Assembly (NCBI GenBank): GCA_030407315.1
Contig: JALQPE010001688.1
Location: 372,001 to 436,000, forward strand
Source: Asparagopsis taxiformis
Lineage: Eukaryota; Rhodophyta; Florideophyceae; Bonnemaisoniales; Bonnemaisoniaceae
DNA: 64,000 nucleotides
Direction of reading: 5' to 3'
The position numbers were made by a program, and so were the translations under genes. Positions 20,401-29,686 of this stretch are shown here, one piece after another. Below the pieces are notes generated by a model, which was not told where the DNA came from, did not search any database, and saw nothing but the letters and a program-made list of their open reading frames with translations. The stretch's first letter is position 1, and every line of letters starts with the position of its first letter.

Positions 20401-23400
20401 CAGAACGCTGATTCCTATTGGGACTCTCTAGCTCAAAGTGTGCAAGATGAAGATGCTGGCAGAGATGGTTCCAATGATGTAAAGGGAACCGGCCAGTTCT
20501 CGTCCACAATACCATTTCCCTCAAATTCTGCAACTGAATCAGCTGGAGATCCATGGGGAATCACATCCGCTTCTGATCAGCAAGAATACAACAGCTTCTG
20601 GACAGAGAAGTTGGATTCTTCCGCAAGTTTAGAGGAAAGAGATCAATTACGTCCATCGTCAGCTTCTCAAAATCTTGAAAGTGGCAAAGATGTAGCACCA
20701 ATTTTCCATGATGCATCCCAGGATCAAGCAGGTATGCAAAGTAACGTCACTATAGATGCACAGGGAGGCCCACCACCTTTCCCAACTAACTCTGCAAGCT
20801 ATGTAGAAGCTACCGAGGCACCAAATCCAGTAAGGCGCAATGAAGAGGCTGGACCAACACATTATGAACAGGCAGATTCTTCACAGTTCTTAAGTGCAAA
20901 TGATGTGTGGGGTGACCCTACCCAAACATCCAATTTGATTAATGACGAGTCTGCCGGTAAGGGTTATGGAGCGCCTGGAATTGAGTCAGGCACTGCACCT
21001 GTACCTATTCCGACTGCCGTTGATCAGAAGGAAAATCTCGTGGGAATAGATTCATCAGAAGGAATTCCTGCTCACGCGGTATCAGAGGAAAGGCGAGACA
21101 AACAAGAAGGGCAATCGGAGTACTTCAAAAATCCATCAGAATCGACCCTGAAGTCACCCACAGTATCAGAGAAAGTTGCAAAACCGGCCCCTTCTCTAGA
21201 TGCAGACACGTCACTTCCAAATGCTAGCCAGCAACCAAGCGAAGGTTACGATCCATTTATGTATATGACTGCAGCAGACTCGAGATCACAAGCTACAAAC
21301 GTTGGTTTTGATTGGATCGCGATAGAGGGGGGTCAGTCCGATTCGGTAGTTAATCAATTTGGAGAAGAGCCCGAAGGTTCTGCAGCCAAGGAAGTAGATT
21401 CATCGGAGCAGGCATCCAGTTATGAACCTAATGCTCCCCAGGACACCCTCCCAGGCACCAATCTCTGGGAACAACACAAACCAGAGGTCATAGCTCACAC
21501 AATACCAAGTGTTGAGGTGAGAGCAGAAACATCTACATCTGCAAACGACCAGGAGCACGGCAGGTCTAGTGCAACTGGCAATGATGAACGTATCCCATCT
21601 TCTGTGCAGGGCAGGTTTCCATTGGACGAGGGCCCTAGTTATGCACCGCGAATATCTCATCAGTCGAGCGATGCTCCTTTCTGGGATAGTACTGCTAGCA
21701 ATCAGTCTGTTAAATCACCAAGGAAGGGTGAAAGAGGTTTGGAACACTTTGAAAGTGTTCCCCCCAGACCACAGGAGAATAACGCAAGCCAAGGCGCTCC
21801 TGGTCCCTCACCGCTCCTTCCCGAAAGAATTGGGGAGTCAAATCTTACGAGAAATGATGTAGCTTCAAATTCACCCGAAGCTTACCAAGGAGATGCATCA
21901 GAAGAGTTCATTAGCTATGCCCCGCAACCATCTGTACAGCAGACGATATCAAGCGGCTTGCATACCTATAGTCCAAAGGTTGTTTCATCTCCTCCCTCTA
22001 GTGGTGATCATAAGGCTTCAGATTCCTTTCCAGGAATATCGCCCCGGGTATCAAGCAACAACAGCTTGGACATGACTGGTCCATTTTCAGCTCCCACAGT
22101 GCCGCCTCCCACGGAATTTGCGACTTTCAATACCTATGCACCTCGACCGCCACAAGCAACTAGTGCAAAAGATGTCTTCAAAGATAGTCCGTACGTTTCT
22201 GGTGAACCCCCTGTGGATCAAAGCTCACAAAATCCAGATACAACAGGAGATCAGGCGCCCTCGTATGGCACTTCACAATCCAATGCGAACGAATATGCTC
22301 CAATTCAGGCAACTCAAGAGTTTGCAACTGATGGGACGTTTAGTCAGTACGCTCCGCGCATTTCATCAACCGTCACAGAGAGTTTTCCTGTCGACCAACC
22401 CACCTTCCAGGCTACCGAGTCACCGTTCACTACTCAAAGCGGTGAATCTTCATCGAATGTTTTGCACCCTGATATGCAAGAGCATCCTCTCGACAGTCGA
22501 GCACCGCATGATGGAGCTCATGTTCCTTCAGCGGTTTCCCCGCCACAACAGACATTTTCCGGCAGTGTGTATGATTCTCAGAATACATTTGTACCAGCAC
22601 CGATGTCAGGGAGTGAGATGATGGGTGAGTATTCCGAACCCTACACGTCTGGTTTCCAGCCTATTGAACAGCAAAACGAAACTAGTACCCCATACGCTCC
22701 AATTCCTCCAACGTTTCATGCGGTGAGTGAACCCCAGAACCCTTATGCTCCCAACGCATATGAAAAGAACGACTCATCAGGTGATGTAGCTTCATCTGAT
22801 AACCATGGAATGTCACATCCGCAAAATTTGTCGCAAGAAGTCGGATCTATATACGCGCCCCATATGCATTCACAGGCGCCCCAATCCAACGAATCTCCGT
22901 GGTACTCAGGACTTGCTGATGCGTCTACTGGCTTCACTGGCAGTGATAAGCACGAAATGGCTCTAGAAACGACTGATCCCTCCATGAAATATGCACCACG
23001 GAATGATGGAATGTTACCAGTTGATAGTCGGCAGGGAATGATACCTGGATACCCAGAACCTCCAGTAGAAAGCATACCACCAATGCAATCTATTGATACC
23101 AGTTTGTACAACGAACAAAATAATCCTGCAAGTTACTTGCAGCCACCCCCGGAAGCGGACATTTATAAGCCTGTGCATCCAAACGAGTTGCAAACAGAGT
23201 ACTCTGGCTATGACGACATGAGCACGTATGCTTATCCTTACTCAATTATGGATACAGCTCAAATTGGAGAGCTAGAACATCGACCACCTCGCCCGATTAT
23301 ATCGTGGGGCTTTGGAGGTACATTAGTTACCATCATCCCTAAAGGTGGAGAAACTACTGATGGTCTAGGGAGCAACATCAGTGGTTTGCAACGCAGTGAT

Positions 23401-26265
23401 GTATGTATACTGGACATGAAGCACATTGTTCATGATGGAGTTGATGATGAATTGGTTTCGGCCACCAAGGCCATTTCACCATTACCATATCCCGCCAAGC
23501 CAGCTGACCTCCTGCAATATGGTGATATGTGTGAACATCTTTCAAATTGTTCGGCTGGACTGAGTGGTTCTGCTGCTGAAAGCAGAGCGACTTTATGGCG
23601 GCTACTTGCACTCATGTGTCGACAGTCGAATTCGGAATGGAGAAATGCAGCTAGCTCTGCAATATCCGGGCCTTCCCACATCAAAATGTTTGAGCGCTCG
23701 AACAGTGCCGCGGCCTTGTCAGGCCACGCACAATCTGATTCGCCGCTTCGCGTAACTGGAGAAGGGTCAGAAATAACGAATGAAGATAAAAGAGAAGCTG
23801 CAGCTAGAGTGGAAGAGCTCATGACGCAAGGAAAGGGAAGAGAAGCTATAATGAGAGCACAAGAAGCAGGCTTATGGCCTCTAGCCCTGATTCTTGCTGC
23901 CACGGTTGACAAATCTCTGTACTTGCAAATTATTACGCAGTTTGCCAAATCTAATCTCAATGACGGTTCAGCTCTTCAAACACTATGTTTATCCATGGCT
24001 GAGAATGATGCTGAAATCATGAGGAGGGCTACCTCCGAATCGGGTCTAGATGAATGGCGGAAAACGGTGGGAGTCCTGCTAACTAGTCAACGTTCAATGG
24101 AAATGTCGAGAGGTACAGGCAGTTTGAGAATGATTGAACAGGTTGGAGAGGCGCTGATATCACGTCGGAATGACACAGTTGCTGGTCATGTGTGCTTCCT
24201 GTTGTCGGGGCGTATTGCCGCATTAAATCCTAAGAGTTTCCCACTGCTGGCAACCGGGACCAGTGAAGAGGGAGGACGTTATTCGGGGCGCTATTCCGCA
24301 TCTGCTGCCCTTCAATCACTCGTGTTCGAGGCCGTCGTGAACGCACAAAAGGGAGAATCCTTCCCGCACATACTCCCGTTTCGGTTTATGCTTGCTCAAG
24401 AAATTGCAAATGTAGGCCATCCTGAATTGGCACTAGAACATTGCGTATCAGTCTCATCAACGATCCGAACGCTTTTCGAATCACAACAAGGAGTGACAGC
24501 TTCACAATTGTTTACGCAACCGTTCTTACACAGCGTTGAGTTACTAGAACAGCGATTGAGAGGCCATCTTGGCTTGCAACCTGCGCTAGAACGACGAGGT
24601 GCGTTGAGTGGACTAGGGCAATCTCTTTCTGCCGTATTCAGGGGCAGGAACGCTGAGGAGAAGAAAACGCAGATGCCGCTGGCTGGACCCAATACCGCCA
24701 TCGCTCAGCCTGGAGAAGGTCAGTTTGATTCTAGAAGTCAATCGAAACAGGCGCAGCGGATGAGTGTTTCGTATGACAGCACACCAAGTATGGAACAAGT
24801 CACGCCCTCATGGTCACAACCAAATACAAGCGCTCCTGCAATGCCTCCAATGCGAACTCCTCCACCTCCAGAGTCACATCCTGGAAACGAGCGTTGGAAC
24901 TCATTGATCTCCAATACTATCAGAGTATTGGCTCCTGCAGATGGTGACCTTTCCCCGCCCCCCAGACATCGCATGGATGGCACAACGGCATTTGATCAGC
25001 AGCCAACTCCTGATTTGGGCCTAGGACATGGAACAGGAACAAGAACTCCTGGACAGGACTTGAGTTATTCCCATTTGCGGTCTGCCTCGATGGGCGACAT
25101 GCAATCAGCGATGCGGAGTGGTGGCCAAGCTGGTGACATGAATGTGTTTAGTAATCCGCTTGGTTCTAACACTGGCAATGGCTTAGACACAGCCGCGACA
25201 GCAACGACGTCAACCATTCCCAATCCGCAAGCGGCAGTGGACCGGGGTGCAAGACACAGGCGTACTGCCTCAGATATGACTCCCGCGTCACAAGCATCAG
25301 AAAAGAAGCCGCCTCGTCCGCCAAAATCTTCGACTACCAAATCTTCTGTCAATGAGGGGTCTGGTGCAGGATTGGATCGGCCTATGTTTAGAAGTTTACG
25401 ATCTCGTCTCGGGGATGCAATCAAATCTGCATTCAAGGGGCCGAAGCAAGCGCACATGGGATCGGAGAACAAGTTTAAATTTGACAAAGATCGTGGATGG
25501 TACATCGAAGGTGAAGAGGCAGCTGCAGAAGAATCCATCCCGCCTCCTCCACCAGATGATGACGTAATGGGTAGTGTCGGTGGTATGGACAATGCGTCAA
25601 TATCATCGAATACCGATTACGGAATGTCAAATGTGCAAAGCATGCAGACCTCACCATCCATGCCTCCTGCGTACGACGCGCCCAACATGGCTATGGATAG
25701 CGCAGCCGTAGCCGCACCCACACTCAACACTTCACTGGCGTATGGCGCCTCTCAGAGTTGGGCAAGCACGCCGGACGCTACCAGTGAAAGCTCAGTGGGA
25801 TCGGCATCAAGTGCACCAACTCCATATATGGGCGCATATCCCTCGGGCAACGTCGCACCACCACCGTCAAATAAGTACCGTGCAGGTGCTAGACGAATGT
25901 CTGGTAGTCGAGCATATGTCGACACATTCAATCCCAACGCATCGAATGCAAGAGCACAGCCTTCAGTGATGCGTCCTACACCATCGGCAATTGCAGGCTT
26001 TGGAGGTGGTGGCGGCGGCGGTGCGGCATACAAGATCTTTACACCGACTCCGGCGGCAGCCTCGTCCGTTGCCGACACGAATGATTCGTCGCTAAACTCT
26101 CAGTCGGCGCGCGATTCAGTCGCATCGACGAGTCTGAATGAATATAGTGATACTACCGGCGTGAGACAAGGTACTGCAGAGGCGGCGCCTACTAATGCAC
26201 AGGCATATATGTCGAACCAAAGTTCGGGTAATCGACCGCCAAATGTTCCTAGAATGATGGCGTGA
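17422..26265 (+). CDS. SEC16: SEC16, COPII exit-site scaffold, single giant exon
   Basis: The reading frame gives 2947 aa without an intron, starting at the first in-frame ATG. Residues 1 to ~1950 are disordered, Pro/Ser/Gln/Asp/Glu-rich, with repeated acidic Trp motifs (such as DAWGASW, DAWGAW, AGWGWG, EPWGAA, DPWG) and then about ten Tyr-Ala-Pro motifs (YAPRIS, YAPQPS, YAPRPP). The central conserved domain starts near 1955 with SWGFGGTLVTIIP and runs into the ACE1 helical region (around 2130, KGREAIMRAQEAGLWPLALIL), as in yeast and human Sec16, which binds Sec13. A late conserved block, KFKFDKDRGWYIEGEE (~2690), matches the Sec16 C-terminal region that contacts Sec23/Sar1 partners. It acts on ER membranes to organise COPII budding. 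Length exceeds that of human SEC16A (about 2.2-2.4 kaa). Confidence 0.93.
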   Translation: MKGARRTRKPRHHTGFAELMAPQGPASNPRGVITGFGRNNYPSTTSVRSPPQPTSPAPPSVDDDWSSLLNSTPPRRPSPSASPPGPPKSNSVSSMRSLSSQAAKSVPDTIFSPKQTNMDNPRSPDKMGPSSPSASYSFTGLNPSYSAEPVSSFTHVPVPPAEPVIEPAPMLAVAPAPIGRPVVPPAPAPKPAAPPAPKPTMVPAPAPKPAAVPTPATGSVPSFMSGWEGADGWGDDPSLDDSDSDLNVEDDAWGASWSPLASPSTIAKPESDTKPPPQPETSFVTTEPPIQQAPEPTQTLSLFPVTESPKPPPPSTAIASEPTQDAVLLAAFEPTDDAEDESADAWGAWDDVAIPEEQEPEANQEHDATVAEATPQTTSTASQPIPLQIETNTLPPEESAAPGNDSQSAPDQYVPEHQNVQEISVSQSREAHSALPLESRHSEKPVVFFDDVETAQEEFQSSIQQQSQYPERSTPDANALTVEPRSISPNIANENMRTSDNGAHTADLSVELHDPIAEQATSSTVGQIAAEQVLVAASAPEVVPEVRSESLITERNPEISAGESNVPDTTSQVEPILSNEEAGWAWNPEEADDVQKGDNELGNNLEAERTDGYPGWDYEEVDAGPGDSAGWGWGSDTQAQNSADTFGFEVGASATPLPQQTADEDVASPGKSGTSNAVVESVGDGKDISQTTNMAWDIGDASGNMTGDLEAVEKTDEVQSGETESSEQPATIHGNMVADANQDSVTAINISSPPVQIAPHNIAYQEPSSATVEDIPSQLTDFQAQPDTVVQGPPQGVTVDVEHSTALDTPDEAETNGTNRSPRSGSGVEFNSTDVDVSSIRGLTEVPSVVSDRENVRNAVPEQAPLIKDDNDVEGPTMSESEDRSWVLDVSPSTNSPFPTISPPEEKSVAGTFAAIGIEQGRNNTNEPWGAAAEPQEAESSIPMFPNSNLEQHEAEGVVDTETVFNGAAYAPNPVAQNSHQAEQKSPVAQGQSQNADSYWDSLAQSVQDEDAGRDGSNDVKGTGQFSSTIPFPSNSATESAGDPWGITSASDQQEYNSFWTEKLDSSASLEERDQLRPSSASQNLESGKDVAPIFHDASQDQAGMQSNVTIDAQGGPPPFPTNSASYVEATEAPNPVRRNEEAGPTHYEQADSSQFLSANDVWGDPTQTSNLINDESAGKGYGAPGIESGTAPVPIPTAVDQKENLVGIDSSEGIPAHAVSEERRDKQEGQSEYFKNPSESTLKSPTVSEKVAKPAPSLDADTSLPNASQQPSEGYDPFMYMTAADSRSQATNVGFDWIAIEGGQSDSVVNQFGEEPEGSAAKEVDSSEQASSYEPNAPQDTLPGTNLWEQHKPEVIAHTIPSVEVRAETSTSANDQEHGRSSATGNDERIPSSVQGRFPLDEGPSYAPRISHQSSDAPFWDSTASNQSVKSPRKGERGLEHFESVPPRPQENNASQGAPGPSPLLPERIGESNLTRNDVASNSPEAYQGDASEEFISYAPQPSVQQTISSGLHTYSPKVVSSPPSSGDHKASDSFPGISPRVSSNNSLDMTGPFSAPTVPPPTEFATFNTYAPRPPQATSAKDVFKDSPYVSGEPPVDQSSQNPDTTGDQAPSYGTSQSNANEYAPIQATQEFATDGTFSQYAPRISSTVTESFPVDQPTFQATESPFTTQSGESSSNVLHPDMQEHPLDSRAPHDGAHVPSAVSPPQQTFSGSVYDSQNTFVPAPMSGSEMMGEYSEPYTSGFQPIEQQNETSTPYAPIPPTFHAVSEPQNPYAPNAYEKNDSSGDVASSDNHGMSHPQNLSQEVGSIYAPHMHSQAPQSNESPWYSGLADASTGFTGSDKHEMALETTDPSMKYAPRNDGMLPVDSRQGMIPGYPEPPVESIPPMQSIDTSLYNEQNNPASYLQPPPEADIYKPVHPNELQTEYSGYDDMSTYAYPYSIMDTAQIGELEHRPPRPIISWGFGGTLVTIIPKGGETTDGLGSNISGLQRSDVCILDMKHIVHDGVDDELVSATKAISPLPYPAKPADLLQYGDMCEHLSNCSAGLSGSAAESRATLWRLLALMCRQSNSEWRNAASSAISGPSHIKMFERSNSAAALSGHAQSDSPLRVTGEGSEITNEDKREAAARVEELMTQGKGREAIMRAQEAGLWPLALILAATVDKSLYLQIITQFAKSNLNDGSALQTLCLSMAENDAEIMRRATSESGLDEWRKTVGVLLTSQRSMEMSRGTGSLRMIEQVGEALISRRNDTVAGHVCFLLSGRIAALNPKSFPLLATGTSEEGGRYSGRYSASAALQSLVFEAVVNAQKGESFPHILPFRFMLAQEIANVGHPELALEHCVSVSSTIRTLFESQQGVTASQLFTQPFLHSVELLEQRLRGHLGLQPALERRGALSGLGQSLSAVFRGRNAEEKKTQMPLAGPNTAIAQPGEGQFDSRSQSKQAQRMSVSYDSTPSMEQVTPSWSQPNTSAPAMPPMRTPPPPESHPGNERWNSLISNTIRVLAPADGDLSPPPRHRMDGTTAFDQQPTPDLGLGHGTGTRTPGQDLSYSHLRSASMGDMQSAMRSGGQAGDMNVFSNPLGSNTGNGLDTAATATTSTIPNPQAAVDRGARHRRTASDMTPASQASEKKPPRPPKSSTTKSSVNEGSGAGLDRPMFRSLRSRLGDAIKSAFKGPKQAHMGSENKFKFDKDRGWYIEGEEAAAEESIPPPPPDDDVMGSVGGMDNASISSNTDYGMSNVQSMQTSPSMPPAYDAPNMAMDSAAVAAPTLNTSLAYGASQSWASTPDATSESSVGSASSAPTPYMGAYPSGNVAPPPSNKYRAGARRMSGSRAYVDTFNPNASNARAQPSVMRPTPSAIAGFGGGGGGGAAYKIFTPTPAAASSVADTNDSSLNSQSARDSVASTSLNEYSDTTGVRQGTAEAAPTNAQAYMSNQSSGNRPPNVPRMMA

Positions 26266-27943
26266 TGATAGTACGGGGCAGATGTAGAAGTCTAGCGAAC
26301 AAAGTTGTTTAGTGTACAGGATAACATGAAGACTAGTTGGAAATGAAATTGGTGTCGTAGATCGATGGTGGCACTGTCGGTGAATCTATTTCAGGTGCCG
26401 GGGAATGATGAGTCATCATCATCTCGCGCGTGGAAACAGAGAGACTGAAACGTTTCAATGGGAATTATTGATTGCAGATTGGTTTGGGACATTGTATGAG
26501 ATGGTTTCGATTCATGTCCTATGCATCGATGTTTGTCTACTGGGTGCACATAACAGAGGCTACTTGACGGCTACAACATGTGCAATTCAGATGCCTCTAA
26601 TGATTTGTGCGTCACGGGCCCCCTACTCGGCAAATTTCGGCTATGGCTCGCATGCGGTGGAACATACCTACCCACTGCTACTGAACGACCCGAATTGCAG
26701 CCGCACAGTGCATGGAACAGCACTTGGACTTTGGGTTGCACATGTATAAATTATAGACGTAGCGCACATCCGGATGCCATATAACCAGCAACCAGTTGCA
26801 GGCACGAGCAAACCGAACGGAATTGAACTGAACGACACGATGTTTGTAATAATCCCGTTTGAGATCGCGCTCATCATCGCAATTGACGTGCTCGTCTTCG
26901 CGCTGGCCACCACCTCGTTTGTGTCGATGGCTTACGCATTGGCCATGGATGCGGCCTGACGAGGCCAATATGCGAGAGACACATCAATACGTGATGCATT
27001 TCGTCGCGCGAGCGCGCCTATGGTTGGTGACAAGTGATGGTATGGTATCGGGGGAGGCTTTGGTTGGTTTGGTAGGATCGTTGAGGAAGATGAAGATACT
27101 GGAAGAGCATCTACTACTCACCGGGTGGGTGGTTAGCGACAATTCATAGTGGCCAGTTGTATGCTACTGTAATTGCAGTGATGCAATTGCTTACAGCATG
27201 ATACCTGTTTGCGTGGTTGGTGACAATTTGGCACCCTTTTGACTGTTTTGATTGGTTGCCACGGCACGAAAAAGGTCGAGCGCTGATGAGAAGCTGGCCG
27301 TTTCTCTGCAGTTGAGCACGTTTGTGCCGATGTTGTAGAGGCAATTGGCTGGGCAGTGGAGTACGTCTCTGAAAGTTGTGATATCATTGCTGCGGAATGG
27401 TCACGTTTGGTGGAGCAATGCGTGGGGACAATTTGCGACATATCAAATGAAATTGAAACGTTGTTGATACTTGAGCGGCTGGCTCGTCGACAGAATGGAT
27501 TGGATGGAGTAGAAACAATGGTTGTGCTCCTTGTTGCTGTACAAACGTGTGTGCATGCATGCTTGATACGTCACATAATTTCAACCAATATTCAAGCGAG
27601 TACGACAGCAACCAACAGCGTCACAAGAAATGGCATCTGTAACCATGGCGAGAAAGCACGCCTGACAACCATAATACCCAAAAAAAATTCAATTTCAAAG
27701 TACGCCGAGATAATCGCTCCAAAAACCACCGCTAATTAATTGCCAAGTTTCACCCAAATCATCCAGTGTCAATAGCCGTCCCTGCTGGATGCAACCACAG
27801 CGACCAGCTCACCGACGCACGTCATGTGCCAAATCCACATGTCAGCCACATAAATCGTGCACAAACCAACGCACAACCACGCATCACTTGAATAGTCCAG
27901 ACCAATCCGGCATTGGCAAAACCGCGCGCGCCAACCATCCGCG
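26266..27943. other. 1.7-kb spacer with possible unrecognised exons
   Basis: No gene can be named. On the + strand a frame at 26774-26959 encodes a 61-aa peptide with a strongly hydrophobic centre. A frame from about 27308 to 27739 follows a good acceptor-like sequence (TTTCTCTGCAG ending about 27307) and reads as helix-like. They could be exons of a small membrane protein gene, or chance; the opposite strand is open too in part. The last ~200 bp is the upstream region of the exostosin gene. Confidence 0.3.
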
Positions 27944-29396
27944 ATGCTGAAACCATTTCCGCGCAAATTCATCGTCGCGCATCCGTTTCGTCACGCGTCG
28001 CAGCGCGGCACGACGCTGACGCTGGTCGCGCTTGCATGTGTGCTACTAGTGCTCATTCTGCACGGCAGCCTATCCAGCACCGGTCTCTACAACGGCGCGC
28101 GCGCTGCGCGACACGAGTCGCCGCTGGAGGTGCTGACGGCGTGGCGCGACGACGACTATGCGCGCGAGCGATTGGCGATCTACGTGTACGACCTGCCGGC
28201 CAAATACAACCGCGACTTGGTGCAGAAGAGTCGGACGCAACCGCCGACGATTCGCGACCCGTATTGCGACACCAATTTCTACTCGAGCGAGGTGCATGTG
28301 CACCAGTTTCTACTGTCGTCTGCGGTGCGTACGACGGATGCCGAACGCGCCGATTTCTTCTACGTGCCGATCTACACGACGTGCGATCTGATCACGACGC
28401 AGCCGAACGACGTCGCGCGCGTCGGCGCCAATTTCGACGCGGCGATGCGCCACGTGATCGAGCAGATGCCGTATTTCAACCGGTCCAACGGTAGGGATCA
28501 TGTGTATTTGTTCGCGCAGGGTTTCTCCGCGCGACTGGCTGGTGATTGGGCAAAGTATAATAATGGCGTGTTTATGGTGCATAACGGTGAGTTTACCGCG
28601 CCGGAATATACGCCGCATAAGGATTTCACCATCGCGCCGGAGTTACGCGCTTATCTGCGCCCCGTCTGGTCGCAGTTGGGCGCCAATGGCAGTAGTGTGG
28701 AGAAGCGATACTTGGCGCAGTTTGGTGGACAGGTAGGTTTGTGTGTGTGTGTGTCGCGAGTGCGGGTGGGCGCTTTGTGTGAAGAGTTGCTGACTTTTGT
28801 GTGTGTGTGTGCAGGTGGTGAATGGCAAGGTTTCGGATCATAGGGGGAGTAATTATTCGGGCGGTGTTCGACAGTATATCCAGGCTCATCTAACAAGAAA
28901 TAGTGCATATAGAATAACTGGGGTGCGTTCGAAAACGTATTTGGATGATATGCGGCAGAGTATATTCTGCCTGGCGCCGGAAGGTATGTACGATACGTAT
29001 GATTTGGTAGAGTTGGGGTGGCGAGTAGGATCGTGACTGACTGACTGACTGAATGTGTGTGTAGGATGGCACCCGTGGAGCCCGCGACCGTATTATAGCG
29101 TGCTGATGGGCTGCATTCCTGTAGTGATTTCAGAGGTGCAGGAGCTGGCGTTTGAAGAAATGGTGGCGTGGGATCAACTTGCGGTATGGATTCGACCGAG
29201 GGACATTGCACAATTGGACACGATTCTACGGTCGATATCCAAGGACGAGATCGAGAGACGAATGGCGTTGATGCGACAGATCTGGCGCGTGTTTTGGTAC
29301 CAAGGTGACGGACTGGGCAATCAGGCCATTCTGCAAAGTTTGTACCGACGCAAGTATTCGAACAAACCAAGGCGCGTGTTCAGCAGCGTCGCGTAG
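27944..29396 (+). CDS. Exostosin-family glycosyltransferase (GT47), type II membrane protein, 3 exons
   Basis: Exons 27944-28732, 28815-28983 and 29065-29396 join in phase to 429 aa. A signal anchor at about 22-41 (TLTLVALACVLLVLILHG) follows a basic N terminus, as in Golgi glycosyltransferases. The exostosin domain begins with AIYVYDLPAKYNRDL (~78) and ends with the GT47 core FCLAPEGWHPWSPRPYYS and GCIPVVIS, which spans the second intron. GT47 enzymes add sugars to cell-wall polysaccharides in plants and to heparan sulfate in animals; here a matrix or wall polysaccharide is likely, but donor and acceptor cannot be read. Intron 1 is bounded by GT runs at both ends and intron 2 holds a TGAC repeat, both short and recent looking. 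It is convergent with the next gene. Confidence 0.9.
28741..28810 (+). repeat. (GT)n runs at both ends of exostosin intron 1
   Basis: Seven GT units at 28741-28754 just after the donor and six at 28799-28810 just before the acceptor GCAG. Such runs can pair poorly with U2AF-type tracts and may affect splicing, but no effect is shown. Confidence 0.85.
29034..29052 (+). repeat. (TGAC)4 tetranucleotide repeat in exostosin intron 2
   Basis: Four perfect TGAC units plus TGA within the 81-bp second intron, upstream of the acceptor TGTGTGTAG. Confidence 0.85.
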
Positions 29397-29686
29397 CGAG
29401 TGCACAATTTTGGTATGATTATTCTGATTTGCAAATAAATATTTTTAGAAATGGCACGTTGACCGTATCGTAGAAATTGACATGATACCAGGCAGTACAG
29501 TAGAGAAAACAACACACGTGTGCAAAAAAGGGCACGCGCGACACAATGTTTCGTCATGCGCAACTGCAACGTGTAGAAAGAACCGGACCGGAAAAAATCC
29601 AACTATTCATTTCTTTATATCTCGCTCGCAGCGTCGCTAAAATAACACATACACGCACACACAAATAGAAAAACATGCAAGCGTAT

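Noticed and set aside
18000..25600. Many antisense frames of up to 201 codons inside SEC16
   Set aside because: Shadows of a low-complexity, GC-moderate coding strand; none has its own features.
26405..26984. Several overlapping open frames on both strands after SEC16
   Set aside because: Multiple frames are open together, which is what chance gives; none shows a motif or a clear start.
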